NCBI GenBank assembly: GCA_003255025.1
Contig: QANY01013200.1
Coordinates: forward strand, 372,001 to 436,000
Source of the DNA: Datisca glomerata
Taxonomy: Eukaryota > Streptophyta > Magnoliopsida > Cucurbitales > Datiscaceae
Length of the DNA stretch: 64,000 nt
Direction: 5' to 3'
The position numbers and the translations under genes are program-made. This document shows positions 1-10,829 of this stretch, piece after piece. The notes under the pieces are model-generated. The model saw only the letters and a list, made by a program, of their open reading frames with translations, had not been told where the DNA came from and ran no database searches. How positions within the stretch are numbered: the stretch's first letter is position 1; each line of letters starts with the position of its first letter.

Positions 1-1257
1 CTTACAGAACTAGGATATATCCTAGTTCAAAGTTACAAAACAGTTGTACCACATTTTATCTTCAGCATTATCGTTGATCATTTCCAATTTGACACGTATC
101 GTGTCTTTTTATAGGGTGATGGTTGCCACTGCTTTTATTGTTCTTGAAAACATTTTTCTCGTTGCTTTTGTCAACCATCATTCACCTGCTATGTGCTTTC
201 TTCTAATTCATTCTATCTTATAAGTTCATTTCTTTAATGGTTCTGCCAAGCATCAAAAGACACATCTCTTAATTTTGCTTTTATAATGAGAATAAACTAT
301 AATTTTTCAAGATAAGCAAACAATCTAAAAAACCCGTTAACTCAACTTAATTGTGTTGAAAAATGAGAAACAAGAAGGGGAAGCTCCATTATGTAGAAAA
401 TTATTTTGTTTAATTGTTCCTTTAAGTCGAGATTTCATGTGTAATTATTTTCTTTTGAGTCTACATACCAGAGCAGTTGGCATAGCACTATAGCTTTCCT
501 TCTCTACTATCTGATTTCGGTCTTGATTATTGCTTTTCATCATTCCATGTATACATGCTCTTGCATTTATGAATTTTATTTTGGATTGATGAATAGCACC
601 ATCCTCAATCCTTTTACAATAAACTTGTGGGATATGAAGGAGAGGAGGAATTTTTCTTGCTATCTCTGGAGTCTGGACAAGAACTCAAGCTGTACTAGCT
701 TATGCTGCTTACTTTTTCCTATGCTGTAGTTTTAGGTGCTGCAGGGTCATGCTCAGTCCTATTTGCAAAACCTCTTTCTCTGTTAGCTACTTCCTTTGAC
801 ATTTTTTAACACTAGCCACATTTGTTTCTTGATTATGATGTTGCTTCCTTTTTTTGCTCAAACCTACTTAGGTTGGCCATGTCTAGCGATTATGAATTTG
901 CACAGTTGGTTTACATACTGTATGCTTTTGCTATTTTTGAGTACAGTTGGGTTTTGGGTAAGAATTGAAGAACTTTAATTTTTTTGCTTTTCATCATTCA
1001 AGTCGTACAAATATATCAATGCTGATGTATTGCCTAATTGTTATACATATATATATACCATGCGGATCACAAGGTTGAACAATTAGTATGCTCTATGTTG
1101 TAGTAATTTTAGTCCCCTTTGAAGGGGAATTAGTTCTCTAAATACTCTTTGACAGGAAAAAATTAATGGAAGCATATAATTTCTTCTCCATCGCTTTTCA
1201 TTAATTTTGGCATCTTTGTTTTCTAATATGTGCTAATTCTCTTGAATGGATTTCAGA
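1..1257. other. AT-rich stretch, no gene recognised
   Basis: No open frame here resembles a known protein. Short open stretches at 523-729 and 796-978 are AT-driven and carry no family motif. A polypyrimidine tract and AG at about 1240-1256 could be a splice acceptor for the exon proposed next, which would make this stretch intronic. That is inference only. Confidence 0.4.
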
Positions 1258-1404
1258 GAGGTCCTACCCAAATTTACCGTTGCAAAATTTACGAAGTTTG
1301 ATAACCCAATCAAGATTTATCCACACAGTTTTGTTTTCATTGACAGCAAAGAGAAACTTAATAAGTGTGGTCTAGATGGCGTTGTATATAAAACTACTGA
1401 CTAG
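1258..1404 (+). CDS. possible terminal exon of an unrecognised gene
   Basis: After a TTTCAG acceptor-like site at 1251-1256, a frame stays open for 48 codons and closes with TAG at 1402-1404. The peptide is balanced in composition, unlike the surrounding AT-rich noise. It begins EVLPKFTVAKF and ends with GLDGVVYKTTD. I do not recognise the family. No upstream exon could be joined to it. It could be the end of a host gene, or another captured exon, since a CACTA end lies 2.4 kb downstream on the same strand. A protein search with this peptide would decide. Confidence 0.2.
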   Translation, partial: EVLPKFTVAKFTKFDNPIKIYPHSFVFIDSKEKLNKCGLDGVVYKTTD

Positions 1405-1787
1405 CCTCCACTTGGTGTTAATGAAATGAACGTCAACTCAAAGCGCTTACCCATGATGTATATTTTCTTAGTGTTTTTTATAAGTCAGATAATTATTGCA
1501 ATTATTAGACCAATTTTTTTTATTGAAGTGTTGAACATGTCTAGGATTATTACCTTTTGTGCTACTATTTTGGGTGTTTAAACATTGGAATTTATTAATA
1601 TCTTATGTCATCTTGCCTATTTAGCCTTTTTAGTTAGATTTTATCTTGTTGAATGATTAGCTCAATAAAATGATGAATATGCACAAGATATAGGGTATTG
1701 TGATGTTCGTTTGGTTTGAAATTAGAATAAACGCTAAATTTTTAAAACTTTCACTTGCATGCACTTGGAGTTTCTTGCCGAGAATTA

Positions 1788-2019
1788 CATCATCTCTGAT
1801 TAATGGTTTTTCTTTTTTGTTGTTATTGTTTGAACTATGTTTAGTAGAAGGGGCCGACTGATAAATTTTTGTAGCCATGTTTGAAATGTGGGGGGGGGGG
1901 TATATGGTGTTCAAACTGATTAAGGATTGCATCATCTCTGATTAATGGTTTTTTCTCTTTGTTGTTATTATTTTGACTCTCTTTAGTGGAAGAGGGGGGG
2001 GGGTATATGGTGTTCAAAC
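1788..2019. repeat. degenerate direct repeat with poly-G tracts
   Basis: Two diverged units begin with CATCATCTCTGATTAATGG (near 1788 and 1930). Each ends with a run of nine or ten G followed by TATATGGTGTTCAAACT (near 1891 and 1996). The second unit is shorter. It looks like an old local duplication. Confidence 0.6.
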
Positions 2020-2879
2020 TTTTATGTTGAACATTATTTATTGTTTGTGTAAAGATAACTTTGTTTAACGTCCTCTAACTAGCTTAATATTTGAAAAGTC
2101 TTATGTAGAAATCATATATAGTAGGTTTATAAGTGGACATTAAACTACAACAATTATTTTGTCCATCGATGTCACAAAAAATACTTAGTAACTCAGGTGG
2201 GTGCATGGTTTCACATATAGATGAGAATGAGATACTCTTAGGCTATGTAAACTATTTTTTGAAAGATTTCAAGATTGATTTGGGTTGATGGAAATCTTTT
2301 GGGAGATTCTAGGTTGTTATCATGCAAGTGTACTGTATGGGATGGGTTAATTGTGCTGCTAGTGTAATTCCAGCCTTACTTTATAATCTTTCGGTTTGCT
2401 GTAGGGTGGGACGTGTTTGTTTTTCTATTGGCTAGATGAAGGGATTAATTTGCATGTTCTTTTTTTATGTGGCTTTAATTGTACTAAAGACTTGATAATT
2501 TGTTTTCTTTTTTATGTAGTTTTTTCTGCAGTGAGACTTAAATTATCAGTGTCTAAAAACCAACACCAATGTAAGTGCTTTGGGTTTATATAATATGATA
2601 TCATCAGTGTTTGGCCTTGAATTAGAAATGTTTCGTTGTGGTTACATGGCTATTGTGTATCACTACTTTATGTTTATATTATATACTCACTTGGAACTTA
2701 TATGTTCATCAGTCTCTTTCTCTTTATTACATGTTTAAGTTCTTGGAGAAAATAAGGATTAGTGGATGGATGTCTTTGGGTGGTATATTGTTTTATGTAT
2801 ACTAGGTAACACAATAGACCTTTGTACATTGAATTTACATCTCTTAATCAATGATCAGTTAAACATATATTTTCTTAGT

Positions 2880-2929
2880 AGATTGAGCAAATGTCAATTG
2901 TAATAGATTGAGCAAATGTCAGTTGTAAT
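2880..2929. repeat. 25-bp tandem duplication
   Basis: The unit AGATTGAGCAAATGTC plus nine more bases occurs twice in a row with one mismatch (A/G). Confidence 0.7.
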
Positions 2930-3185
2930 AGAATCCTTAGATGAGACTTGATTTGGTTTTATGAGAATATCTCTATAAACATAAGTTTTTTAGTCTATGT
3001 TTTCTGAGTAATGTAACGAGAAAGTAAATAAAAGCTTCATGCTGGATATATAACCTCACCTATTCACTACCGAAATTGGTCTTATTTTTCTATGTTGATG
3101 CATTGTGTTATTGTTATTTTATTTATCCTTGGACCTTTTATTGCTATCAAATCTCAAGTAGTGTCATTCCCATGGTTTTGTCAAC

Positions 3186-3814
3186 AGAAGCAAGTAAGCC
3201 ACATCTTGCCTCTACAACAAACGACACCAGTTTCTGAAGTTTCATAATTAGATTTAGAGTGTTACTAGATTTTAATTTTTCTCTTTAGGATATATTAGTC
3301 TTGCTTCTTCTAAGTAAAAATTTAATATGTATTTATCATTTGGAACTATGATTTCTAACGGATAATAGTCTAACAATTTTGACTAATTAAATAAAATATT
3401 ATGTGATTATGTTATTTTGTGATATTTTGTCAAAAAGTTTTTTTAAGTTTGTACAATTGCAAGAATAAATATGTTCGTTGAGTTAGTTATTCACAACATT
3501 TATAGCATGAAAAGAATGCTATCAAAGGTCTTTTACAACTTTGAAAAATGCTATGAAAGATATACCATGACTTTAAAAAATGCTATAAAATTTTAAAAAT
3601 GTTGTAATAGGGTGACCATAGCACTTAAAAAAATCCAATGGTAGGGATACCACATCGTTTGTAAAATGCTATGGTAAGGATACCATAACATTTAAAAAAC
3701 ACTATCGTAGGTTCTGACTTTTCATAAGGTTGGCTAATATCACGTTTGGGGAAACGCTATGAACACTACGATAGTGTTTTTTGGCTGTTATCGTAGTGTT
3801 TTTCTCTTATAGTG
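3186..3814 (+). mobile_element. right (3') end of a CACTA transposon
   Basis: The right edge reads CTCTTATAGTG at 3804-3814, so the opposite strand starts CACTATAAGAG, a typical CACTA terminus. The inner 320 bp are packed with subterminal repeats around ATGCTAT / ATAGCAT and GGTAGGGATACCA-like motifs in both orientations, as expected for transposase-binding repeats. The part from 3186 to about 3480 matches, inverted, the segment inside the CACTA end at 53816, including a shared run around TTTCTGAAG and CATAATTAGATTT. It is therefore the same family. The left end was not found in the window. A small non-autonomous element of about 323 bp (3492-3814) is an alternative, because CACAAC occurs at 3492. 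Confidence 0.6.
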
Positions 3815-3990
3815 TTGATTGGTTTTTCTCCCTGGATGAGGGGATAGCCAATCACCAACACCCGTAAAATTTCCCCTATTGTATTTGGCGTCAGTGAACC
3901 GTCGATATACAGTATATCACCTTTGAGCTTTGGGACCCATAGATGAATACAAGACGATGCCACAATGATTCTTTTTCACTTGAGTTCCTG
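3815..3990 (-). pseudogene. possible LINE C-terminal remnant
   Basis: On the - strand a short frame reads like the segment ahead of the zf-RVT domain of plant LINEs (ESLWHRLVFIYG, compare the usual LWR-x-V-x-x-KYG). It ends right at the CACTA terminus at 3814, so the transposon may have inserted into an old LINE. The match is short and may be chance. Confidence 0.25.
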
Positions 3991-5210
3991 TCTCTTCTTC
4001 GGTCTTCTTTCTAAGATGCATGCAAAGTTAAAATGGAAAAACAATGTACAAATTATGGAGACCATAGGTTACATTGACATGTCAACCTTCTCTTTCTCAC
4101 TATTTTAGGATAATGTGTTTCTATTTTAGTTAATCAATTAATTCTAATTTAATTACTAGTTAAAATAATAATCTTATGAATATTTAATTATCAGTTAATC
4201 CAATCTCATTATTCTAAGTTCATTTAACTTTATGAAGCGTCTAAGTCATAATTAGGTGAACTTAGATTAATCAATTAATTATATTCATTAAATTTTAATA
4301 AAACTCTTTTACTAAAATCGGTTAACCTAAATGTTACTATAGCCTTTAGTGTGGTGTGATTATCAAGTTGTAACTAGTTAAAACCTAATAGTTTACATAC
4401 AATTGATTTTGATTTTTATAAAGCAATAAATATAAACATATCAGGACAATTCTAATAAATCATATTTCTATAGGATGAGATGCATGATTAAATAAAACTG
4501 TGTGAGACTTTCATGTATGGCATGTGATTGACTAATGCATGGACATGTTATCAAACATAACAATTAAGTAATTATTTAACAATTAAATAAAATAATAATG
4601 GACTGAATGACTATCGGGTATTTCTAAATTATAACCCTTGAAATAAAAAAAATAAAATTACAAAGCAGACTTCAAGAATACATATTTCCCAAATATTGTC
4701 TTCTCCTCCTGATGTCTATCTTCATAATCTTAAAGCTTTGAACAAAATCTTTTTTAAATAGAAAAACTATTTTTCTTAAATAAAACAATTTCTATAGTTA
4801 TCCATTTTAATATAGTTGACTTTAACTTAGTCAAATAAACACATTATTTGATTTGATCAAATTTAGGTAAAACCCAATCAACCTATTAATTTTTTATTTT
4901 AAAATAAAAAAATTAATAATTAATTTTACAATTACATTAATTTCAAAATTTAAATGGATAATTAAAAGAGTTTGAGTTTTAATGAAAAACTTAGGTGATA
5001 GAGTTGGTAGTATTGTTTGTCGAAAACTTTCCTAAAACGTGTCAATAGTTGTCACCGACGATAAGACACTCCGATAGTCGTCCATCACCATCGCTGCCCG
5101 TCTCATCGCTGGCAGCTACCTGCAACACTAGCAGTCATTGTTCACCACTGGTACAATACCGCCGACACTTTTCACCTCTGCCGGAACAATAAGTTTCTGG
5201 CATGAATAGT
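3991..5210. other. AT-rich stretch, likely retrotransposon interior
   Basis: No protein family is recognised. From its position downstream (on the - strand) of the LTR and primer site at 5605-7752, the part near 5 kb should be the 5' interior of that retrotransposon. No gag motif is visible. This placement is inference. Confidence 0.3.
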
Positions 5211-5322
5211 GTTTTCGTGGATGAACAATGTTTTCGCGGATGAACAATGTTTTCGCGGATGAACAATGTTTTCACTGATGAACAGTATTTTCGCGGATGA
5301 ACAATATTTTCACATGAATAGT
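5211..5322. repeat. 19-bp minisatellite, about six units
   Basis: Units of the form GTTTTCGCGGATGAACAAT follow head to tail at 5211, 5230, 5249, 5268, 5287 and 5306. The first five are 19 bp with a few substitutions, and the last is shortened. The array creates an artificial - strand open frame of repeating peptides, which should not be taken as a gene. Confidence 0.85.
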
Positions 5323-5604
5323 AAATTTTACTGTTTGTCTTGTGCGTTCTTCGTCTTCTCGCGTTCGGAATAATTACAATAGCATTCAAAATAAAATTAC
5401 AAAAATTTCTACTCCTCAATTTAACTTACACAAGATCTAGAAAAAATTAAAACAAAGTCCAACCTTATAATCACCATACAATTAACGATCCATGATTTTC
5501 CATACATTCAAAAAACATAACCATCCATCATCATACATATCTCATATTATATGAATAATGCAAGAAAACCCACACAACATTTTACATATAAATATATAAA
5601 GACT

Positions 5605-5616
5605 GTTTTGATACTA
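5605..5616 (-). promoter_or_regulatory. decayed tRNA-Met primer-binding site
   Basis: On the - strand this reads TAGTATCAAAAC. Plant LTR elements use TGGTATCAGAGC, complementary to the 3' end of initiator tRNA-Met. Nine of twelve bases agree, and all three differences are G to A. It sits two bases beyond the proposed inner end of the LTR, exactly where a primer site belongs. Confidence 0.55.
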
Positions 5617-5618
5617 CT

Positions 5619-7752
5619 TGCCGGTTGTCGCGATGCGTGCGCGACGGAAGCGTGGAGGCGCGTGACCTTTTAAAAAATAAACTTTTAATAAAAATCGAAT
5701 CTTTAAATTAAACAAAGTTGCGCAACGCCATCATAACCAAATAATTTTTTATTGAAAAATCTTTTTCAATCAGTCAGGATCCATTATATATATATAAGTT
5801 AAATCTATAACATACGAGGTTAAGAATCATATACCTCTTGTAGTTTATATCAAGTGTCCTTGCAATAACTGATCGATCCTCCGTTCGCACAAAATCACTC
5901 CAATGATCAGTAGACTCCGAGATTCACACCAAGATCTTCCAAGTCAATCCTCAACGCATAGGACGTGTGTGGGCACGTAGAATATTACAAAACACTTTTT
6001 CTGTCTATAAATGTTCTCAACACATGAGATCTAGAGATTCACTAAGAATGTCTTTAGTGAGACGATTCACTAAAAGAACATGATGATTATTCTTTTAGAG
6101 ACTTGATTAACATTTAATCACATATGAAAATCTCTCTGTCACTAATTGTGTTCTCAATTCAACTCTTGATTGAGGAACTGATGATCAGATCAACTGATTC
6201 TCTCCTATTCTTTCAACAACCAAGGCCACTAGAATAATATCTGTATATATTCTAGATAATGGCGTATTAGATTTCTAGGGATAAACTGAAATAATATTTA
6301 ATCATAAAATTATCAATTGCAGTGGGACCCACTACAATTATGCTTAATTATAGTGCCACAAGGCACTGCAGTGTGTCGTGAGCCAGCACAGTGCTTCACA
6401 AATTTAGTTTAATTATATAATTATCTAGATATCAGTTAATTCAAAATTGAAATATCTGATTATCTCTATCAACTAGCTTATCTGTTATTTCACAAATAAT
6501 ATATTTAGTTGATTTAAATTATTATCTAATAATAATTTAATTATCTAATTCCATAAATTAGATATTTTGTCTCACTTATCGATAACTAAAAAAATCAAAA
6601 ATTACTTATGTATATAATTTCTGAAAATTATATTTAAATATATAAATAATTTAATTAATTACACATATAATTATCTCATAATATGTACTTGCCCCAGAAT
6701 AAAAATTCTTTTGCAAGTCAGTCATTTTCTCATGTCCTGAAATACTCACACCCTAGATAGCGTAGTATGAGGTGACTTAGAAATCATGGACCTATAATCC
6801 TATGGTCCAATAAACCACATTATTAATTAAACTCTTTGATTAAATAATTTAATTATTAATTTTATTATTACCCCACTATAAATATGGAATTGCACTCTCA
6901 GAGATTATAGAATGTATATACAGAGTATTCTCATGTAGTCCACTAACATAATCATTTCGTATAGTTCTGTCATCTAATTATTAGTTTGTAAATTAAAATT
7001 GGTCAAAATTAATGTTTTACCCTTCTAATTATCTTTTGATCATTAAGTACCATTAATCCACTAGTGAATGACTAATTTATAATTTTATTATAAATTTGAG
7101 CTCAATAATCATTTAGTTCTAGAATTAACACTTAAGAGAACCAATATATGATCTGATAGGAAAGCTTAGATTCTAAATCTTGTAAGATCATGTACCTAGC
7201 CATCCGCATCACTGAATCTCCAAAATAAAAGTCACTAGCCTGATTAACAAACAGACCTTGACGAGTGAATCAAAAGATCCAATAGACATGCATAGGAGTT
7301 CATGACTATCTAGGATTCAGACTGATCTACATTTGATCATCGAATTGATGTGTATTAAATCTTTATGATAAACAACATGTTAATAAAGATATTAATTCAC
7401 ATCGATCTTGTCATATATAATCTTATTATATAAAGTATCTCACTAAGATGTCTATCCATATCAATGATTCGGATCTAGATCACACGCGTTCATAATGCTT
7501 AGTGAACCGTACTAGCAACCATTCATTAAAGATTCTATACTTTAATATGTTGGTGATAATTTTATTCATTATCTATGATCTTAATCCTCTCACACTAATA
7601 CAATATCATAGTCTTATTAATGAACATGGAATTTTCGAATATATATATTATTCAACAACAATTTAAAATAACAATTGTAAGAAAAATGTAATCCTATTTA
7701 AATTTCATATCAAAATGTAAATACATATTCTTTGCGGGCATAACCCCTAACA
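5619..7752 (-). mobile_element. 2.1-kb LTR of a retrotransposon
   Basis: On the - strand the block starts TGTTAGGGGTTATGCCC at 7752 and ends CGACAACCGGCA at 5619, with the usual TG...CA borders. A decayed primer site follows at 5616-5605, so this would be the 5' LTR of a - strand element whose interior lies to the left. The right border falls inside a gypsy reverse transcriptase reading frame, which stays open right up to 7753, so the LTR element inserted into that older element. No matching second LTR was found within the window. LTR length and borders were read by eye. Confidence 0.6.
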
Positions 7753-7995
7753 GTTGCATGTACCATCTGATCAATCTGTGGTAACTGACAATCATCTTTC
7801 GGGCATGCCTTGTTCAAGTTGATGAAGTCTACATAAATTCTTCACTTCACACTTTTATTTTCTATCATTACTACATTTGCTAGTCATTCAAGTAGTTCAC
7901 TTCTCTAGTGAGACCAACATTAAGCAATTTCTTCACATTTTCCTTTATAACGACTTTCCATTTAGGGGCGAATGTCTGCTTCTTCTATTTTACAG
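7753..7995 (-). pseudogene. Ty3/gypsy reverse transcriptase fragment
   Basis: The - strand carries the first conserved blocks of gypsy RT: KLLNVGLTREV, then ANVVMIENK, then VDFINLNKACPKDDCQLPQ and IDQMVHA. These correspond to the family pattern KLL-x-x-G-x-I-x-E-V ... W-x-x-VDFT-x-LNKACPKD-x-x-PLP-x-IDQ-x-VDAT, typical of the Tat/Athila/Ogre group. The frame is cut cleanly at 7753 by the LTR described above. One frameshift or stop is likely between the blocks. It is a dead remnant that once copied RNA to DNA. Confidence 0.7.
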
Positions 7996-8202
7996 CTTTC
8001 AAGAAAGGATCAATGTTTATTTTATCAAAAATTAATTTTTCTTTATTTGAAACAAAAACTTCATTTTATATAATTAAGTTGAGTATCGTGATGCCACAGC
8101 AAGAGCAGCTGCCTACTATCCTTTGATCATCTTAATTCCCTCAGGAGAAAGGTACTTCAATGTTTGGTGAGATGTTGACGATGTTTCTTTCATCTTGTGG
8201 AT

Positions 8203-8525
8203 CTAAGTTCTTTCGACAATGAAATTATACGAAGACGGTGTTCCTATCATGATTACATATGTTACATTGTTGTATGGTCCTGCATGCATGGCAAGAGGCA
8301 GGATCCCTTCGAAGTAAACAATTTTCCCATTGAAGACAATTAGTGGTTGGCCTGCTTTAAACAACTTGGGTTTTCCGCTGGACATCTTTGCTATAGTCGA
8401 CTGACACAATACATTCAACACACTTTCTATCATCAACTAAAAACCTTGTAACAATAATTTCCTATCTCAATTGTGATCACCATAACGTCATTATGTTCGT
8501 CTTTGATGAGAATAAAGTTGCATCA
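8203..8525 (-). pseudogene. Ty3/gypsy aspartic protease fragment
   Basis: On the - strand, a block near 8500-8430 reads HNDVMVITIEIGNYCYKVLV, the strand leading to the protease active site (family H-x-D-x-LV-I-x-x-x-I-x-x-x-x-V-x-R-x-LVD-T-G-S-S). The following residues are DDRKC, so the catalytic DTGSS motif is destroyed. Further on, PLIVFNGKIVYFEGILPL and PSSYNFIVERT match the C-terminal part (family G-x-I-x-LP ... SAYNAILGR). It lies upstream of the RT fragment in the right order and strand, so both belong to one element. Confidence 0.65.
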
Positions 8526-8559
8526 ATAAATGATCCAATGTGTATTCTAGTTGAGTCGA

Positions 8560-9540
8560 TTACTAAGTAAAAGGCTAAGAAGGTCCATGAAGTATTGAAT
8601 GGGTTGATCCAAGAATTTTGTGATGATTCTTGTAAGGAATATTCCAAGAAGGGCCCAAAGGAAGTCTACTATCCTATTTTAAGCTACTTTTCTATTTATA
8701 AAGGATAACACTTCTTTCCTAATTTGGCTACTTTCCTATCTATGAAGGAGAATACTAATTTCCTATTTTCAGCTACTTTCTTATTTATATAGGAGAAGAA
8801 TGCTTCCTATTGCGCTTACTTTCCCGTTGTTCCTAATTTTAGTTTAAAATTTAGTTTCCTATTTTTGCTAGATTAGGATCATAAGACTAGTTTTCTTTTC
8901 TTGTTAGTTTCATTTTCTTATTTGCTTTCATATTTGTTACTTCCATATCTTGTTAGTTTCCTATTTCGGCTATATAAGCTTGTATACCTATTGAACTTTC
9001 ATTCAGCTATGAAGCACAATAATATATTGAGAGGCCTTATCTTTGGCTCTTCAAAGAACTTTTTCAAACTTATCAAGAACTTTTCTTGTAGCATTCAAAT
9101 TAGACTTATCACACACAATTCCATATTTTATTCTTGAGTGTGGCGTCTTCTAAATTTATTAAGCCTTTGTTTCCTCTCTCTCAAATAGATAACGGGTCAA
9201 AGTCTTTATTTTATTTTACTTTGTTTCTGAACCTAAAATTAGAACGATCTTAACTAAAACCCTAATTTGATTTTGGGTGTCACCTATATATGTGAGATTC
9301 ACCTCATTTGGCATCAAAGCAAGTATCTAAAATTAGGTGTGATCTATCCTTATTGGTTTTTTCTTTGATTCCTTCAGGTAAAGCTCTTCTTTTACTTTAC
9401 TTTGTTATGAACCTGAAATTAGAACAATCTTAGCTAAAACCTAAATTGATTCCGAGTCTGACTTTTCTTTCTAAGGTTCACATCATTTGGCATCAAAGCA
9501 AAGATCTAAATTCAGTTTGATCTATCCTTATTGTTTTTTG
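8560..9540 (+). mobile_element. Ty3/gypsy LTR region with repeated primer site
   Basis: A + strand peptide AKKVHEVLNGLIQEF near 8570-8620 resembles the pol C-terminus that directly precedes a gypsy LTR (R-A-K-x-x-x-EALNGLIQ). Then comes an LTR-like stretch with repeated TTTCCTATTT motifs and a TATA-like TATATAAGC near 8973. A leader with AACCCTAATTTGATTTTGGG follows, and TGGCATCAAAGC at 9309-9320, one change from the gypsy-type tRNA-Met site. A direct duplication repeats the end of this block, with TGGCATCAAAGC again at 9488-9499. LTR borders are not defined. Confidence 0.5.
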
Positions 9541-10109
9541 CTTTAATTCCTTCTTGGTTGAATTCAATCTCCAATTTTGATCAAATTCGTTTAATGATTT
9601 GTATTAATCACTCTTATAAAAAGAAGAAAAGAGATGAATTTCTATTGAAAAACAAATCATATTGAATTCCAAATTTGTTGAATTACTGAATTTATTAAAT
9701 TTAGTTCAAAGTTTGCTTGAATCTTTCAATTTCATGCAATTCACTCCATAATAAGAAACAGCAACCCTAATTATGGTTTTATCATCTTTCTTGCATACTT
9801 CATAGCATACTCTAAACTTTGTTTCTCTTGATCCTTAAAATCTACATTTACATAATTATTTGCATTCTCATTGTTCATTTTGTTTTCCTTCCTTTTTTCT
9901 AATTCTCATTCTTAGTATATCGATTTGTTGAGTTTGGATTGTTGCAAGAAAATTATGAGTGAGATTGATTTATTTCAATAAAGAACTAATAGAGTGGAAA
10001 AAGGTAAGAGAGGGCAAGGCCATATGAGGGTAAAAAATAAAATTTGAGTGAAAAGACGGGGGTGTGAGTTCTATCAATATTGAGGAAAACACATGACAAA
10101 GTGTGATAA
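9541..10109. other. stretch with no recognisable gene
   Basis: AT-rich sequence between gypsy LTR debris and the pararetrovirus. It may be gypsy 5' leader, but no gag motif was seen. Confidence 0.35.
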
Positions 10110-10700
10110 TATATACATAACATGCAGTGAACAGATTAATTAAGTAGATAAATTAAGTAAACAGTAAATATCCCCACAAGGTATGACTTTGATACCAAAA
10201 TATGCAGAATTGCATATAATTTAAAGAAATTAAAGTGAGGTATTAAGATGCAAGAATTAAACACAAAAACAGTAAAATAGTGCTCCCGCTCACTATTTAA
10301 CGTTGAAAAAAAAGATGAAAGATTTATAAAAGAGGAGAAGAAGAATAAGCTTTGTTTCATAAAATAAGTGTTGCTCTCAAATAGTTTAGAGTTGAAAACC
10401 AATTCTGAGGAACAAATGGGAGAGGGCTACCTATTTATAGCCAAAGATCGGTGGCAAATGGGAGAGGGCTACCTATTTATAGCCAAAGATCGTGGAGTTC
10501 ACCGAGAACCCTTCACTTACCTGAACTATTATATTCTACAAAAGTAAAAATATTTTACATTTCTACTTTTGTTTTCTTTTGAGTATGAATAGTAAAAAAC
10601 ATAAATAGTTGTCTAATTATTTGAAAACTAATACAATTATTACAAAAAAAAAGATAAATTTCAAAGATTATTCAATAATTGTTATCTTGGTCTCCTTGTT
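10110..10700 (-). repeat. pararetrovirus non-coding region, copy 1 of 3
   Basis: This block occurs again at about 17790-18310 and 20300-20830 in the same orientation. Shared marks are the tRNA-Met site (GATACCAAA on +), AAGATGCAAGAATTAAACAC, a purine-rich AGAAGAAG tract, TATTTATAG (read on + it precedes GGAGTTCACCG) and CTGAACTATT. Within copy 1 a 46-bp stretch starting AAATGGGAGAGGGC is tandemly duplicated (about 10414-10490). In caulimovirids such a region holds the pregenomic RNA promoter and polyadenylation signal. I did not assign these on the - strand. Confidence 0.7.
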
Positions 10701-10829
10701 TGTCATGATTGCTATTGTTGAAAGTCATTGTGATTGTTGTTGCATGTTTAATTTCCTTGATAATTGCTTCTTAGATTCTTGTGTGTGATGGTTACTTTAC
10801 TTTGATGGAGGTATTATTGTTGATCCTTG

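Larger units (their letters stand above)
1405..3185. other. AT-rich stretch, no gene recognised
   Basis: No coding signal is seen. It contains two small repeats listed separately (1788-2019 and 2880-2929). Near 3183-3186 there is an acceptor-like CAACAG, followed by sequence that also occurs inverted near 54.5 kb. Confidence 0.4.

Noticed and set aside
1657..1935. 92-codon - strand open frame
   Set aside because: It overlaps a degenerate repeat and a poly-G run, has low-complexity Asn/Lys stretches and no family resemblance.
5135..5419. 94-codon - strand open frame with repeated HPRK-like peptides
   Set aside because: The repetition is explained by the 19-bp minisatellite at 5211-5322.
10136..10402. 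88-codon - strand open frame
   Set aside because: Lies in the pararetrovirus non-coding region, and the two sister copies do not keep the frame.
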